Source: Paraburkholderia heleia NBRC 101817 (GTDB lineage Bacteria; Pseudomonadota; Gammaproteobacteria; Burkholderiales; Burkholderiaceae). From it: 64,000 bases of DNA. Below, piece after piece: positions 50,281 to 58,662 of this stretch (positions within the stretch are counted from its first letter, which is position 1; each line of letters begins with the position of its first letter). The position numbers and the translations under genes are program-made. Location of the stretch: NCBI RefSeq assembly GCF_000739775.1, contig NZ_BBJH01000036.1:1-64000 (forward strand). The letters run 5' to 3'. The notes below the pieces were generated by a model. The model worked only from the letters and a program-made list of their open reading frames with translations. It had not been told where the DNA came from and searched no databases.

Positions 50281-50769
50281 ATGACTGCACCGATCACGAC
50301 CGCGAAGGTTTCTGAAAGCGCTGAGCGCAACGTCGGCGGCATGGCGAGCCTCGGGCGCCGGATCGGCCGCATTGCCGTGCAAGCGGCGCTGCTCGCGGGC
50401 GTCTGGTACGCCGCCGACGCCCTCACGCGCTTCACGCACCTGCCGGTGCCGGGCGGCGTGGTGGGCCTCGTGCTGCTGCTCGCGCTGCTCTTTTGCGGCG
50501 GCGTCACGCCGCGCTGGGTGAAGGCGGGCGCCGACTGGCTGCTCTCCGACATGCTGCTGTTCTTCATCCCGGCCGCCGTCGCCGCCGTGAAATACGGCGG
50601 CCTCTTTCGCGCCGACGGCTGGCGTCTCGCGCTCGTCGTGGTCGGCGGCACGCTGATGGTGATGGTGGCGGTGGCGTTCGCGGTCGAACAGGCCGCGAAG
50701 CTCGAGAGGCGCCTCGCGCTGCGCCGCGTGCGCGATTCGCGGCACGCGCGCCATCTGGTGCGGGCTTGA
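50281..50769 (+). CDS. lrgA: LrgA/CidA-family holin-like protein
   Basis: 162-residue membrane protein of the LrgA/CidA family. After a ~28-residue polar N terminus come four hydrophobic segments with LPVPGGVVGLVLLLALLF, WLLSDMLLFFIPAAVAAVKYG and LVVVGGTLMVMVAVAFAV, the family core. The basic C-terminal tail is typical. LrgA/CidA with LrgB/CidB affects murein hydrolase activity and carbon-overflow transport. It is 38 bases upstream of lrgB. Confidence 0.9.
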   Translation: MTAPITTAKVSESAERNVGGMASLGRRIGRIAVQAALLAGVWYAADALTRFTHLPVPGGVVGLVLLLALLFCGGVTPRWVKAGADWLLSDMLLFFIPAAVAAVKYGGLFRADGWRLALVVVGGTLMVMVAVAFAVEQAAKLERRLALRRVRDSRHARHLVRA

Positions 50770-50807
50770 GGCCGCGACGTCCTGAATAGAGCGAGGGTGA
50801 TGGCGCC

Positions 50808-51530
50808 ATGAACACGTTTTATTCGTCCCTGTTCGCCGACGACGCGGCGCGGCTCATCGCCGCCGGCTGTTTCATCCTCACCGTGGCGCTCTATTTCGCC
50901 TCGAAGGCGCTCTATGCGCGCTTTCGCTCGCCGTGGCTCACGCCGCTCGTCGCGGTGCCCGCGGTGCTCGGCGTATTCGTGCTGGTGCTCCATATTCCGT
51001 ACCCCGTGTACTTCCAGGACACGCGCTGGCTCATGTGGCTGCTCGGCCCGGCCACCGTGGCCTTCGCGGTGCCGATCTACGAGTACCGCGAGCTGCTCAG
51101 GCGCCACTGGATCTCGCTCACCGTGGGCGTGAGCGTCGGCATCATTGTGGCGGTGGGCGGCTCGCTCGCGCTGGCCAAGCTCCTGCATCTTTCGCCCGAT
51201 CTGCAGCGCAGCCTGATGACGCGCTCGATCTCCACGCCGTTCGCGCTCGCGGTGTCGGACAAGATCCATGCGCCGCGCGACCTCACCGCGCTGTTCGTGA
51301 TCGCCACGGGCGTGTGCGGCATGCTGTTCGGCGAACTGGTGCTCGGCTTGGTGCCGCTGCGCACGCGGCTGGCGCGCGGTGCGCTCTTTGGCGCGGCGGC
51401 GCACGGCGTCGGCACGGCGAAGGCTCGGGAGCTCGGCAGCGAAGAAGGCGTGGTGGCGAGCCTCACGATGATGATCGCGGGCGTGGTGATGGTGCTGCTC
51501 GCGCCGGCGCTCGGGTTTCTGCCGGTTTGA
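50808..51530 (+). CDS. lrgB: LrgB/CidB-family membrane protein
   Basis: 240-residue LrgB family protein with about seven hydrophobic helices. Core segments: TVALYFASKALYARFRSPWLTPL, RWLMWLLGPATVAFAVPIYEYRELLRRHW, SISTPFALAVSDKIHAPRDLTALFVIATGVCGMLFGELVL and AAAHGVGTAKARELGSEEGVVASLTMM. Forms an operon with lrgA under the divergent LysR regulator. Confidence 0.92.
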   Translation: MNTFYSSLFADDAARLIAAGCFILTVALYFASKALYARFRSPWLTPLVAVPAVLGVFVLVLHIPYPVYFQDTRWLMWLLGPATVAFAVPIYEYRELLRRHWISLTVGVSVGIIVAVGGSLALAKLLHLSPDLQRSLMTRSISTPFALAVSDKIHAPRDLTALFVIATGVCGMLFGELVLGLVPLRTRLARGALFGAAAHGVGTAKARELGSEEGVVASLTMMIAGVVMVLLAPALGFLPV

Positions 51531-51536
51531 AGTCCG

Positions 51537-51560
51537 GCGGGCGCGTTCGCACCCGCTTTA
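51537..51560 (+). terminator. possible terminator after lrgB
   Basis: GCGGG-C-GCG–TT–CGC-A-CCCGC (51537–51556), an 8-bp stem with one mismatch, followed by TTTA, seven bases after the lrgB stop. The short T-run makes this a modest call. Confidence 0.4.
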
Positions 51561-51619
51561 TCGCCTACGCGCATGTCGCCCACGCGCATGTCGCCTGCGC
51601 ACATGTCGCCCACGCGCGG
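51561..51619. repeat. 15-base tandem repeat
   Basis: Four units of TCGCC(T/C)ACGCGCATG: 51561–51575, 51576–51590, 51591–51605 and a partial 51606–51619, with few differences between copies. It lies between lrgB and the ahcY promoter; no function is evident. Confidence 0.85.
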
Positions 51620-51636
51620 ACGCCATCCCGATTTGC

Positions 51637-51642
51637 TACAAT
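51637..51642 (+). promoter_or_regulatory. –10 element of the ahcY transcript
   Basis: TACAAT at 51637–51642 places the transcription start near 51649, directly before the riboswitch fold. No clear –35 is visible at the normal distance (the sequence there is GC-rich repeat). Confidence 0.5.
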
Positions 51643-51651
51643 CTCGGCTCG

Positions 51652-51754
51652 CTTTCGAGGAGCGTTGCGACGGGTTTTCCGTAACCCGCCAGGCTCGAAA
51701 GTGCTTCAATCCGGTTGAATCCACTGAATCGACCGCACTGAAACGGCGCTCACG
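51652..51754 (+). promoter_or_regulatory. S-adenosylhomocysteine (SAH) riboswitch
   Basis: Matches the SAH aptamer. P1 is CTTTCGAG (51652–51659) with CTCGAAAG (51694–51701), perfect 8 bp. An internal hairpin has CGGGTT pairing with AACCCG. The conserved GAGGAGCG strand is near the 5' end. A later helix pairs AGTGC with GCACT. The 3' GGCGCTCA can form the pseudoknot with GAGCG. Position before ahcY (38 bases to the ATG) is the known one in beta-proteobacteria, where SAH binding turns on SAH hydrolase. Confidence 0.9.
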
Positions 51755-51791
51755 TCTTTAATTTCTAGTCACTTTTAGAAAGGAGGGCGTG

Positions 51792-53210
51792 ATGAACGCC
51801 GCAGTTCCGCAAGATCAAGCCAAAGATTTCGTCGTCGCCGATATGTCGCTCGCCGGCTGGGGCCGCAAGGAGCTCGACATCGCCGAGACCGAAATGCCCG
51901 GCCTCGTGCAGATTCGCGAAGAGTACAAGGCGCAGCAGCCGCTCAAGGGCGCGCGCGTTGCCGGTTCGCTGCACATGACGATCCAGACGGGCGTGCTGAT
52001 CGAGACCCTGAAGGCGCTCGGCGCCGACGTGCGCTGGGCCTCGTGCAACATCTTCTCGACCCAGGACCACGCCGCCGCCGCGATCGCGCAGGGCGGCACG
52101 CCGGTGTTCGCGTTCAAGGGCGAGTCGCTCGACGAGTACTGGGAATTCTCGCATCGCATCTTCGAATGGCCGAACGGCGAGTTCGCCAACATGATCCTCG
52201 ACGACGGCGGCGACGCCACGCTCCTGCTAATCCTCGGCTCGAAGGCCGAAAAGGACCGCTCGGTCATCGCCAGGCCGACCAACGAAGAAGAAGTCGCGCT
52301 GTACAAGTCGATCGAAAAGCATCTCGAGATCGACCCGACGTGGTACTCGAAGCGCCTGGCGCACATCCAGGGCGTGACCGAAGAAACCACGACCGGCGTG
52401 CACCGCCTGTACCAGATGGAAAAGGACGGCCGCCTGCCGTTCCCGGCCATCAACGTCAACGACTCGGTCACGAAGTCGAAGTTCGACAACCTGTACGGCT
52501 GCCGCGAGTCGCTCGTGGACGGCATCAAGCGCGCAACCGACGTGATGATCGCGGGCAAGATCGCCGTGGTCGCCGGTTACGGCGACGTGGGCAAGGGCTG
52601 CGCGCAATCGCTGCGCGGCCTCGGCGCCACGGTGTGGGTCACGGAAATCGATCCGATCTGCGCGCTGCAGGCCGCGATGGAAGGCTACCGCGTCGTGACG
52701 ATGGAATACGCTGCCGACAAGGCCGACATCTTCGTGACGGCCACGGGCAACTACCACGTGATCGGCCATGACCACATGAAGGCAATGCGCCACAACGCGA
52801 TCGTCTGCAACATCGGCCACTTCGACTCGGAAATCGACGTCGCGTCCACGCGCCAGTACCAGTGGGACAACATCAAGCCGCAGGTCGACCACATCATTTT
52901 CCCGGACGGCAAGCGCGTGATCCTGCTGGCCGAAGGCCGCCTCGTGAACCTGGGCTGCGCCACGGGCCACCCGTCGTTCGTGATGTCGAACTCGTTCACG
53001 AACCAGACGCTCGCGCAGATCGAACTGTTCACGCAGGGCAAGAAGTACGAGAACAAGGTGTACGTGCTGCCGAAGCACCTGGACGAAAAGGTCGCGCGTC
53101 TGCACCTCGCGCGCATCGGCGCGAACCTGACCGTGCTGTCGGACGACCAGGCTTCGTACATCGGCGTCGACAAGAACGGTCCATTCAAGCCGAATCACTA
53201 CCGTTACTAA
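51792..53210 (+). CDS. ahcY: adenosylhomocysteinase (SAH hydrolase)
   Basis: 472-residue NAD-dependent enzyme that splits S-adenosylhomocysteine into adenosine and homocysteine, keeping methyltransferases free of inhibition. Seen: KDFVVADMSLAGWGRKELDIAETEMPGL, GSLHMTIQTGVLIETL, SCNIFSTQDHAAAAIA, the NAD motif VVAGYGDVGKGCAQSLRG, HFDSEID and the C-terminal KNGPFKPNHYRY. It has the ~40-residue insertion usual in bacterial AhcY. The start is ATG 51792, five bases after AGGAGG; GTG 51789 is too close. Controlled by the SAH riboswitch. Confidence 0.97.
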   Translation: MNAAVPQDQAKDFVVADMSLAGWGRKELDIAETEMPGLVQIREEYKAQQPLKGARVAGSLHMTIQTGVLIETLKALGADVRWASCNIFSTQDHAAAAIAQGGTPVFAFKGESLDEYWEFSHRIFEWPNGEFANMILDDGGDATLLLILGSKAEKDRSVIARPTNEEEVALYKSIEKHLEIDPTWYSKRLAHIQGVTEETTTGVHRLYQMEKDGRLPFPAINVNDSVTKSKFDNLYGCRESLVDGIKRATDVMIAGKIAVVAGYGDVGKGCAQSLRGLGATVWVTEIDPICALQAAMEGYRVVTMEYAADKADIFVTATGNYHVIGHDHMKAMRHNAIVCNIGHFDSEIDVASTRQYQWDNIKPQVDHIIFPDGKRVILLAEGRLVNLGCATGHPSFVMSNSFTNQTLAQIELFTQGKKYENKVYVLPKHLDEKVARLHLARIGANLTVLSDDQASYIGVDKNGPFKPNHYRY

Positions 53211-53325
53211 TTGACACAGCGCGGATGCTGACCCCCATCCCCGCACACGCAACGCGTGGGGACCGCGGGCGGCATCCGCCGCCGGCACCTGGCGACACAA
53301 AAGCAAAGACGCAAAAGGAGTCCTT

Positions 53326-53679
53326 ATGACCGTGCTGCTGACCTGGCTGATCAACGCGCTCGCGCTCCTGATCATCACGTGGCTCGTTCCGTCGATCCAT
53401 ATTCGCAGTTTCGGCACCGCGCTCATCGTCGCGATCGTGCTCGGCCTCATCAACGCCGTGCTGCGGCCGCTGCTGATCGTGCTCACGCTGCCCGTGACCA
53501 TTCTCACGCTCGGCCTCTTCATCCTCGTGGTGAATGCGCTGTGCTTCTGGCTGGCGGCGTCGCTCCTCAAGGGCTTCGAGGTGTCGGGCTTCTGGTCGGC
53601 ATTTTTCGGCTCGATCCTGTACAGCATCGTGTCGTGGCTGCTTTCGGCGCTGATTTTCGGCAACCGCAGCCTCGGCTGA
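53326..53679 (+). CDS. DUF360 / 'phage holin family' membrane protein
   Basis: 117-residue, four-helix membrane protein of the DUF360 (YvlD-like) family: LLTWLINALALLIITWLVPSIHIRSFGTALIVAIVLGLINAVLRPLLIVLTLPVTILTLGLFILVVNALCFWLAASLLKGF. Function unknown; the holin name is by size and topology only and there are no phage genes nearby. It sits between ahcY and metF (115 and 52 bases), so is probably in the same transcript. The start ATG 53326 has AAGGAG upstream. Confidence 0.88.
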   Translation: MTVLLTWLINALALLIITWLVPSIHIRSFGTALIVAIVLGLINAVLRPLLIVLTLPVTILTLGLFILVVNALCFWLAASLLKGFEVSGFWSAFFGSILYSIVSWLLSALIFGNRSLG

Positions 53680-53731
53680 TGCGGGTCCGGGCCGCTCACG
53701 TTCGCAGCCCGGCCTCACTGGCCTCATCAAC

Positions 53732-54562
53732 ATGAAACCGATCGAACTCTCATTCGAATTCTTCCCGCCGAAGACGCCGGACGGCGTGGAGAAGCTGCGC
53801 GCCACGCGCGCCCAGCTCGCCACGCTCAAGCCGAAGTTCGTCTCGGTGACGTTCGGCGCGGGCGGCTCGACGCAACAGGGCACGCTCGACACCGTCGTCG
53901 ATATTGCGAAGGAAGGCATCGAGGCGGCGCCGCACCTGTCGTGCATCGGCTCTTCGAAAGAGGACCTGCGCGCGATTCTCGGCGAGTACCGCTCGCACGG
54001 CATCCGCCACATCGTGGCGCTGCGCGGCGACTTGCCCTCGGGCATGGGCGCGGTGGGCGAATTGCGCTACGCCTCGGAACTCGTCGCCTTCATCCGCGAG
54101 GAAACCGGCGACGCGTTCCATATCGAAGTGGCCGCGTATCCCGAGTACCACCCGCAGGCGCGTTCGCCGCGCCACGACCTCGAAGCGTTCGCGCAAAAGG
54201 TGAAAGCGGGCGCCAACTCGGCGATCACGCAGTACTTCTTCAACGCGGATGCGTATTTCCGCTTTGTCGACGACGCGAAGAAGCTGGGCGTGGAGATCCC
54301 CATCGTGCCCGGCATCATGCCGATCACGAACTATTCGCAGCTCATGCGTTTTTCGGAAATGTGCGGCGCCGAAGTGCCGCGCTGGGTCGCGAAGCGGCTG
54401 GAAAGCTTCGGCGACGATCGCGAGTCGATTCGCGCGTTCGGGCTCGACGTGGTGACCGACCTGTGCCGCCGCCTCGTCGAGGCGGGCGTGCCGGGCATTC
54501 ACTTCTACACGCTCAACGCGGCGCCGGCCACCAAGGCCGTTTGCGAGCGGCTCGGGTTCTAG
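53732..54562 (+). CDS. metF: 5,10-methylenetetrahydrofolate reductase
   Basis: 276-residue flavoprotein that makes 5-methyl-THF for methionine synthesis from homocysteine, the product of the upstream AhcY. Motifs: LSFEFFPPKTPDGVEKL with the catalytic glutamate, FVSVTFGAGGSTQQGT, HLSCIGSSKEDLRAILGEYRSHGIRHIVALRGDLP, EVAAYPEYHPQA, ITQYFFNADAYFRFVD and PIVPGIMPITNYSQLMRFSEMCGAEVPRW. Normal length. Followed by a terminator. Confidence 0.96.
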   Translation: MKPIELSFEFFPPKTPDGVEKLRATRAQLATLKPKFVSVTFGAGGSTQQGTLDTVVDIAKEGIEAAPHLSCIGSSKEDLRAILGEYRSHGIRHIVALRGDLPSGMGAVGELRYASELVAFIREETGDAFHIEVAAYPEYHPQARSPRHDLEAFAQKVKAGANSAITQYFFNADAYFRFVDDAKKLGVEIPIVPGIMPITNYSQLMRFSEMCGAEVPRWVAKRLESFGDDRESIRAFGLDVVTDLCRRLVEAGVPGIHFYTLNAAPATKAVCERLGF

Positions 54563-54599
54563 GGCGAGGGCGCTCGCTCCCGGCCCCGCAAGCGGCGAC

Positions 54600-54644
54600 C
54601 AACCGCGCGGCTCCCGGACTCCCGGGCCGCGCGGTTTTCTTTTG
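54600..54644 (+). terminator. intrinsic terminator after metF
   Basis: AACCGCGCGGC (54601–54611) pairs with GCCGCGCGGTT (54626–54636), with a further inner CCGG pairing, followed by TTCTTTT. It lies 38 bases after the metF stop and ends the riboswitch-controlled ahcY–DUF360–metF unit. Confidence 0.88.
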
Positions 54645-54840
54645 GGTAGCGTGATCCGGACGATTGCGGGTGACGAGTCTCAGGCGCACAAGCCCGGCCG
54701 GGAGCGCGCGTCATTTCGGCGCGCTATTGTCGGGTTCCGGCGCAATAAAAAGGGGCAAGGCGACGCTGCACCGCAGCATGCGGCAACAAATGAACCTGTC
54801 AACCCGGCGTTTTCCACAGGCGACGGGACTTTTGGCTTGC

Positions 54841-54870
54841 TTGTGACTGCGGCGCGTGCTCAAGTAAGAT
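54841..54870 (+). promoter_or_regulatory. possible sigma70 promoter of dppA
   Basis: TTGTGA (54841–54846), 18-base spacer, TAAGAT (54865–54870), about 40 bases before the dppA ATG. Both hexamers are 4–5 of 6 matches. Nothing else was recognised in the rest of the 267-base gap after the metF terminator. Confidence 0.45.
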
Positions 54871-54911
54871 CGCGCTACGCTGGCGCAAGCCGGCATTGAA
54901 CCGGAGGAAAC

Positions 54912-56546
54912 ATGAAAGAAAACAAACTGTTGCGAGCTGCCCGATTGACGTCTCTCGTGGCGCTCGCAGCGGCATCGATTGCCGGGGCCCCGCTCGCGCA
55001 CGCCGCGCAAAGCATCCCGAACAAGACGCTCGTCTACTGCTCGGAAGGCAGCCCCGCTGGCTTCGACCCGGCCCAATACACGACCGGCACCGACTTCACC
55101 GCGAACACGTTTACCGTCTACAACCGCCTCGTCGAGTTCGAGCGCGGCGGCACCAAGGTCGAACCGGGCCTCGCCCAGTCGTGGGACGTTTCCCCGGACG
55201 GCAAGACCTACACGTTCCATCTGCGTCATGGCGTGAAGTTCCAGACCACCGCGTTCTTCAAGCCCACGCGCGAATTCAATGCGGACGACGTCGTGTTCTC
55301 GTTCGACCGCATGCTCAACCCGAACAATGCGTTCCGCAAGGCGTACCCGGTGTCGTTCCCGTACTTCACCGACATGGGCCTCGACAAGCTGATCGCGAAG
55401 GTCGAAAAGGTCGATCCGTACACGGTCAAGTTCACACTGAACGAGCCGAACGCGCCGTTCATCCAGAACATGGCGATGGAATTCGCCTCGATCCTCTCGG
55501 CCGAATACGCGGATCAACTGATGAAGGCCGGCAAGGCCGCCGACATCAACCAGTACCCGGTCGGCACGGGTCCGTTCATCTTCAAGAGCTACACGAAGGA
55601 CGCGACGATCCGCTACGACGGCAATCCCGACTACTGGAAGCCGGGCGCCGTGAAGCTTTCCAGGCTGATCTTCTCGATCACGCCGGACGCCAGCGTGCGC
55701 GTGCAGAAGATCAAGCGCGACGAATGCCAGGTGATGAGCTATCCGCGTCCCGCCGACATCGCGCCGCTGAAGGCCGAGCCGAATATCGCGATGCCGTCGC
55801 AGCCGGGCTTCAACCTGGGCTACCTGTCGTACAACGTCACGCATAAGCCGCTCGACAACGTCGATGTGCGCCACGCCCTCGACATGGCGATCAACAAGAA
55901 GGCGATCATCGACTCGGTGTACCAGGGCGCGGGCCAGCTCGCGACCAACCCGATGCCGCCGACCCAGTGGTCCTACTACAAGAACCTGCCGGCCAATGCG
56001 TACGATCCGGAAAAGGCCAAGGCGCTGCTCGCCAAGGCCGGTCTCTCGAACGGCTTCGAAATCACGCTGTGGGCCATGCCCGTGCAGCGCGCCTACAACC
56101 CGAACGCACGCCTGATGGCCGAAATGATCCAGGCCGACTGGGCGAAGATCGGCGTGAAGGCGAAGATCGTCACGTATGAGTGGGGCGAGTACATCAAGCG
56201 CGCCCACGCCGGCGAAGACGATTCGATGCTGATCGGCTGGACGGGCGACAACGGCGACCCCGACAACTGGCTCGGCACGCTGCTCGGCTGCGAAGCCGTG
56301 AACGGCAACAACTTCGGCAAGTGGTGCTACAAGCCGTTCGACGACCTGATCCAGAAGGGCCGTCAGACCTCGGACGTGGCGCAGCGCACGAAGTACTACC
56401 AGCAGGCGCAGCAGATTTTCGCGCAGCAACTGCCGTTCTCGCCGATCGCTCACTCGACCGTCTACCAGCCGGTCAGCAAGAAGGTGATCGACATGCGCAT
56501 CGAACCGCTCGGCTACGCGCGCTTCGACGGCGTGGGCATGCAGTAA
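54912..56546 (+). CDS. dppA: dipeptide ABC transporter substrate-binding protein
   Basis: 544-residue periplasmic binding protein of the DppA/OppA family (SBP_bac_5). The signal peptide ends LAAASIAGAPLAHA; mature AAQSIPNKTLVYCSEGSPAGFDPAQYTTG. Family segments: YNRLVEFERGGTKVEPGLAQSWDVSPDGKTYTFHLRHGVKF, FNADDVVFSFDRML, YPVGTGPFIFKSYTKD and the C-terminal LPFSPIAHSTVYQPVSKKV. DppA in E. coli also binds heme and acts as a peptide-taxis receptor partner. It heads dppABCDF. Confidence 0.93.
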   Translation: MKENKLLRAARLTSLVALAAASIAGAPLAHAAQSIPNKTLVYCSEGSPAGFDPAQYTTGTDFTANTFTVYNRLVEFERGGTKVEPGLAQSWDVSPDGKTYTFHLRHGVKFQTTAFFKPTREFNADDVVFSFDRMLNPNNAFRKAYPVSFPYFTDMGLDKLIAKVEKVDPYTVKFTLNEPNAPFIQNMAMEFASILSAEYADQLMKAGKAADINQYPVGTGPFIFKSYTKDATIRYDGNPDYWKPGAVKLSRLIFSITPDASVRVQKIKRDECQVMSYPRPADIAPLKAEPNIAMPSQPGFNLGYLSYNVTHKPLDNVDVRHALDMAINKKAIIDSVYQGAGQLATNPMPPTQWSYYKNLPANAYDPEKAKALLAKAGLSNGFEITLWAMPVQRAYNPNARLMAEMIQADWAKIGVKAKIVTYEWGEYIKRAHAGEDDSMLIGWTGDNGDPDNWLGTLLGCEAVNGNNFGKWCYKPFDDLIQKGRQTSDVAQRTKYYQQAQQIFAQQLPFSPIAHSTVYQPVSKKVIDMRIEPLGYARFDGVGMQ

Positions 56547-56605
56547 CGATAATCGGGTAAGACTTTCCGCTCGGTCCGCCCATCAGCCAGGACCGGCGGA
56601 AAATG

Positions 56606-56642
56606 GTCCGGCGACCGGGGTCACGAGCCCCTGTCGCCGGTT
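56606..56642 (+). promoter_or_regulatory. intercistronic hairpin between dppA and dppB
   Basis: CCGGCGAC (56608–56615) pairs perfectly with GTCGCCGG (56633–56640), with inner GGGG/CCCC pairs. It has no T-run. Such stems after the binding-protein gene often stabilise that part of the mRNA or reduce read-through so more binding protein than permease is made. Confidence 0.6.
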
Positions 56643-56675
56643 GCGTTTCATTTCAAGCTTTTGGGGGAACACCAC

Positions 56676-57689
56676 ATGTTCCGCTTCGTATTGCGCCGCA
56701 TCGGCATGGTCATACCCACGTTCATCGGTATCACCGTCCTTGCGTTCGCACTCATCCACCTGATTCCGGGCGACCCCATCGAAGTGATGATGGGCGAGCG
56801 CGGCGTCGATCCGCAAATGCACGCCGAGGCGATGCACCGCCTGGGGCTCGACGAGCCCCTGCCGATGCAGTATGTCCACTACGTCTGGCACGCCATTCAC
56901 GGCAACCTCGGCACCTCGATCATCACCAACACGAGCGTGATGGGCGAGTTTCTCGCGCGCTTTCCCGCCACCGTCGAGCTGTCGATCTGCGCGCTCATTT
57001 TCGCGCTCGCGATCGGCTTGCCCGCCGGCGTGTTCGCGGCGCTGCGGCGCGGCACCGTCGTCGATCACGGCGTCATGGGCACCGCGCTCACCGGCTACTC
57101 CATGCCGATCTTCTGGTGGGGGCTCATCCTCATCATGGTGTTCTCGTCGAAGCTCGGCTGGACGCCGGTGTCGGGCCGCATCGCGGTGGAATTCGACATT
57201 CCGCACGTGACCGGCTTCATGCTGATCGACTCGCTCCTGCCCGGCACCGACGAAGGCGCGTTCAGGTCGGTGCTGAGCCACCTGATCCTGCCGGCCATCG
57301 TGCTCGGCACGATTCCGCTCGCCGTCGTTGCGCGCATGACGCGCTCTTCCATGCTCGAAGTGCTGCGCGAGGACTATATCCGCACGGCGCGCGCCAAGGG
57401 TCTGTCGCCCGTGCGCGTGATCGTCGTGCATGCGCTGCGCAACGCGCTCATTCCCGTGGTGACCGTGATCGGCCTGCAGGTCGGCACGCTGCTCGCGGGC
57501 GCGGTGCTCACCGAAACGCTGTTCTCCTGGCCCGGCATCGGTAAATGGCTGATCGACGCGATCAGCCGGCGCGACTATCCGGTGGTGCAAGGCGGCATTC
57601 TCATGATCGCGACGCTCGTGATCGTCGTGAACCTGTTCGTCGATCTGCTGTACGGCGTGCTCAACCCGCGCATTCGACATACGAGGTAA
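56676..57689 (+). CDS. dppB: dipeptide ABC transporter permease DppB
   Basis: 337-residue inner-membrane permease. The N terminus is FRFVLRRIGMVIPTFIGITVLAFALIHLIPGDPIEVM; the ABC permease loop (EAA-type) is in MLEVLREDYIRTARAKGLSPVRVIVVHALRNALIPVVTVIG, and GAVLTETLFSWPGIGKWLIDAISRRDYPVVQG is typical of DppB/OppB. The start is ATG 56676 with GGGGG ten bases upstream; the TTG at 56661 is less likely. Confidence 0.94.
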   Translation: MFRFVLRRIGMVIPTFIGITVLAFALIHLIPGDPIEVMMGERGVDPQMHAEAMHRLGLDEPLPMQYVHYVWHAIHGNLGTSIITNTSVMGEFLARFPATVELSICALIFALAIGLPAGVFAALRRGTVVDHGVMGTALTGYSMPIFWWGLILIMVFSSKLGWTPVSGRIAVEFDIPHVTGFMLIDSLLPGTDEGAFRSVLSHLILPAIVLGTIPLAVVARMTRSSMLEVLREDYIRTARAKGLSPVRVIVVHALRNALIPVVTVIGLQVGTLLAGAVLTETLFSWPGIGKWLIDAISRRDYPVVQGGILMIATLVIVVNLFVDLLYGVLNPRIRHTR

Positions 57690-57743
57690 GCGAGCCATGA
57701 CCATGCAAACCCCGCAACACAACATTCAAAACGAGGAGGCGTG

Positions 57744-58661
57744 ATGGCTGACATTCAGAACACCGTGCCTCGCGCCGTCACGCCGCCTTCGGGCCGCGCG
57801 CTCGTGCTGCGCGAATTCTGGGCGAACTTCTCGCGCAACAGGGGCGCCGTCGGTGCCGGCGTGATCGTGCTCGCGCTCGTCTTCATCGCGATCGCAGCGC
57901 CCTTGATCGCGCCGCACAGCCCCATCGAGCAATATCGCGACTACGTGAAGATTCCGCCCGCGTGGCTCGACGGCGGCAACTGGAAGTTCATTCTCGGCAC
58001 CGACGAAGCGGGCCGCGACATCCTCTCGCGTCTCATGTACGGCGCGCGGCTCTCGCTGTGGATCGGCTGCGTTTCGGTGCTGCTCGCGCTGATTCCGGGC
58101 ATCGTGCTCGGACTCGTGGCTGCGTTCTTCGAGAAGTGGGCCGATACGCCCATCATGCGTCTCATGGACGTGCTGCTCGCGCTGCCCTCGCTGCTGCTCG
58201 CGGTGGCCGTGGTCGCGATCATCGGTCCGGGTCTCACGAACACCATGCTCGCCATCGCGATCGTGGCGCTGCCCGGCTACGTGCGTCTCACGCGCGGTTC
58301 GGCGCTGGGCGAGCTGCACAAGGAGTACGTGACCGCTTCGCGGGTGGCCGGTGCCGGCACGCTGCGCCTGATGTTCTCGCAGGTGCTGCCCAACTGTACG
58401 GCCCCGCTCATCGTGCAGGCGACGCTCGGCTTTTCGTCGGCGATTCTCGACGCCGCCGCCCTCGGCTTCCTCGGCCTCGGCGTGCAGCCGCCGCGAGCGG
58501 AGTGGGGCGCGATGCTCGCCTCGGCGCGCGACTATATCGACAGCGCATGGTGGATCGTCACGATGCCGGGTCTGTCCATCCTCATTTCGGTGCTCGCGAT
58601 CAACCTGCTCGGCGACGGGCTGCGCGACGCGCTCGATCCCAAGCTCAAGCGGATGGCCTGA
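57744..58661 (+). CDS. dppC: dipeptide ABC transporter permease DppC
   Basis: 305-residue inner-membrane permease. N-terminal segment LREFWANFSRNRGAVGAGVIVLALVFIAIAAPLIAPHSP, then FILGTDEAGRDILSRLMYGARLSLWIG and the EAA-type loop ALGELHKEYVTASRVAGAGTLRLMFSQVLPNCTAPLIV. The start is ATG 57744 five bases after GAGGAGG; GTG 57741 is too close to it. Lies one base before dppD. Confidence 0.94.
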   Translation: MADIQNTVPRAVTPPSGRALVLREFWANFSRNRGAVGAGVIVLALVFIAIAAPLIAPHSPIEQYRDYVKIPPAWLDGGNWKFILGTDEAGRDILSRLMYGARLSLWIGCVSVLLALIPGIVLGLVAAFFEKWADTPIMRLMDVLLALPSLLLAVAVVAIIGPGLTNTMLAIAIVALPGYVRLTRGSALGELHKEYVTASRVAGAGTLRLMFSQVLPNCTAPLIVQATLGFSSAILDAAALGFLGLGVQPPRAEWGAMLASARDYIDSAWWIVTMPGLSILISVLAINLLGDGLRDALDPKLKRMA

Positions 58662-58662
58662 C

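Noticed and set aside
53326..53679. 'Phage holin' gene as a sign of a prophage
   Set aside because: The protein is a DUF360 chromosomal family member, and no phage genes, integrase or attachment repeats are nearby.
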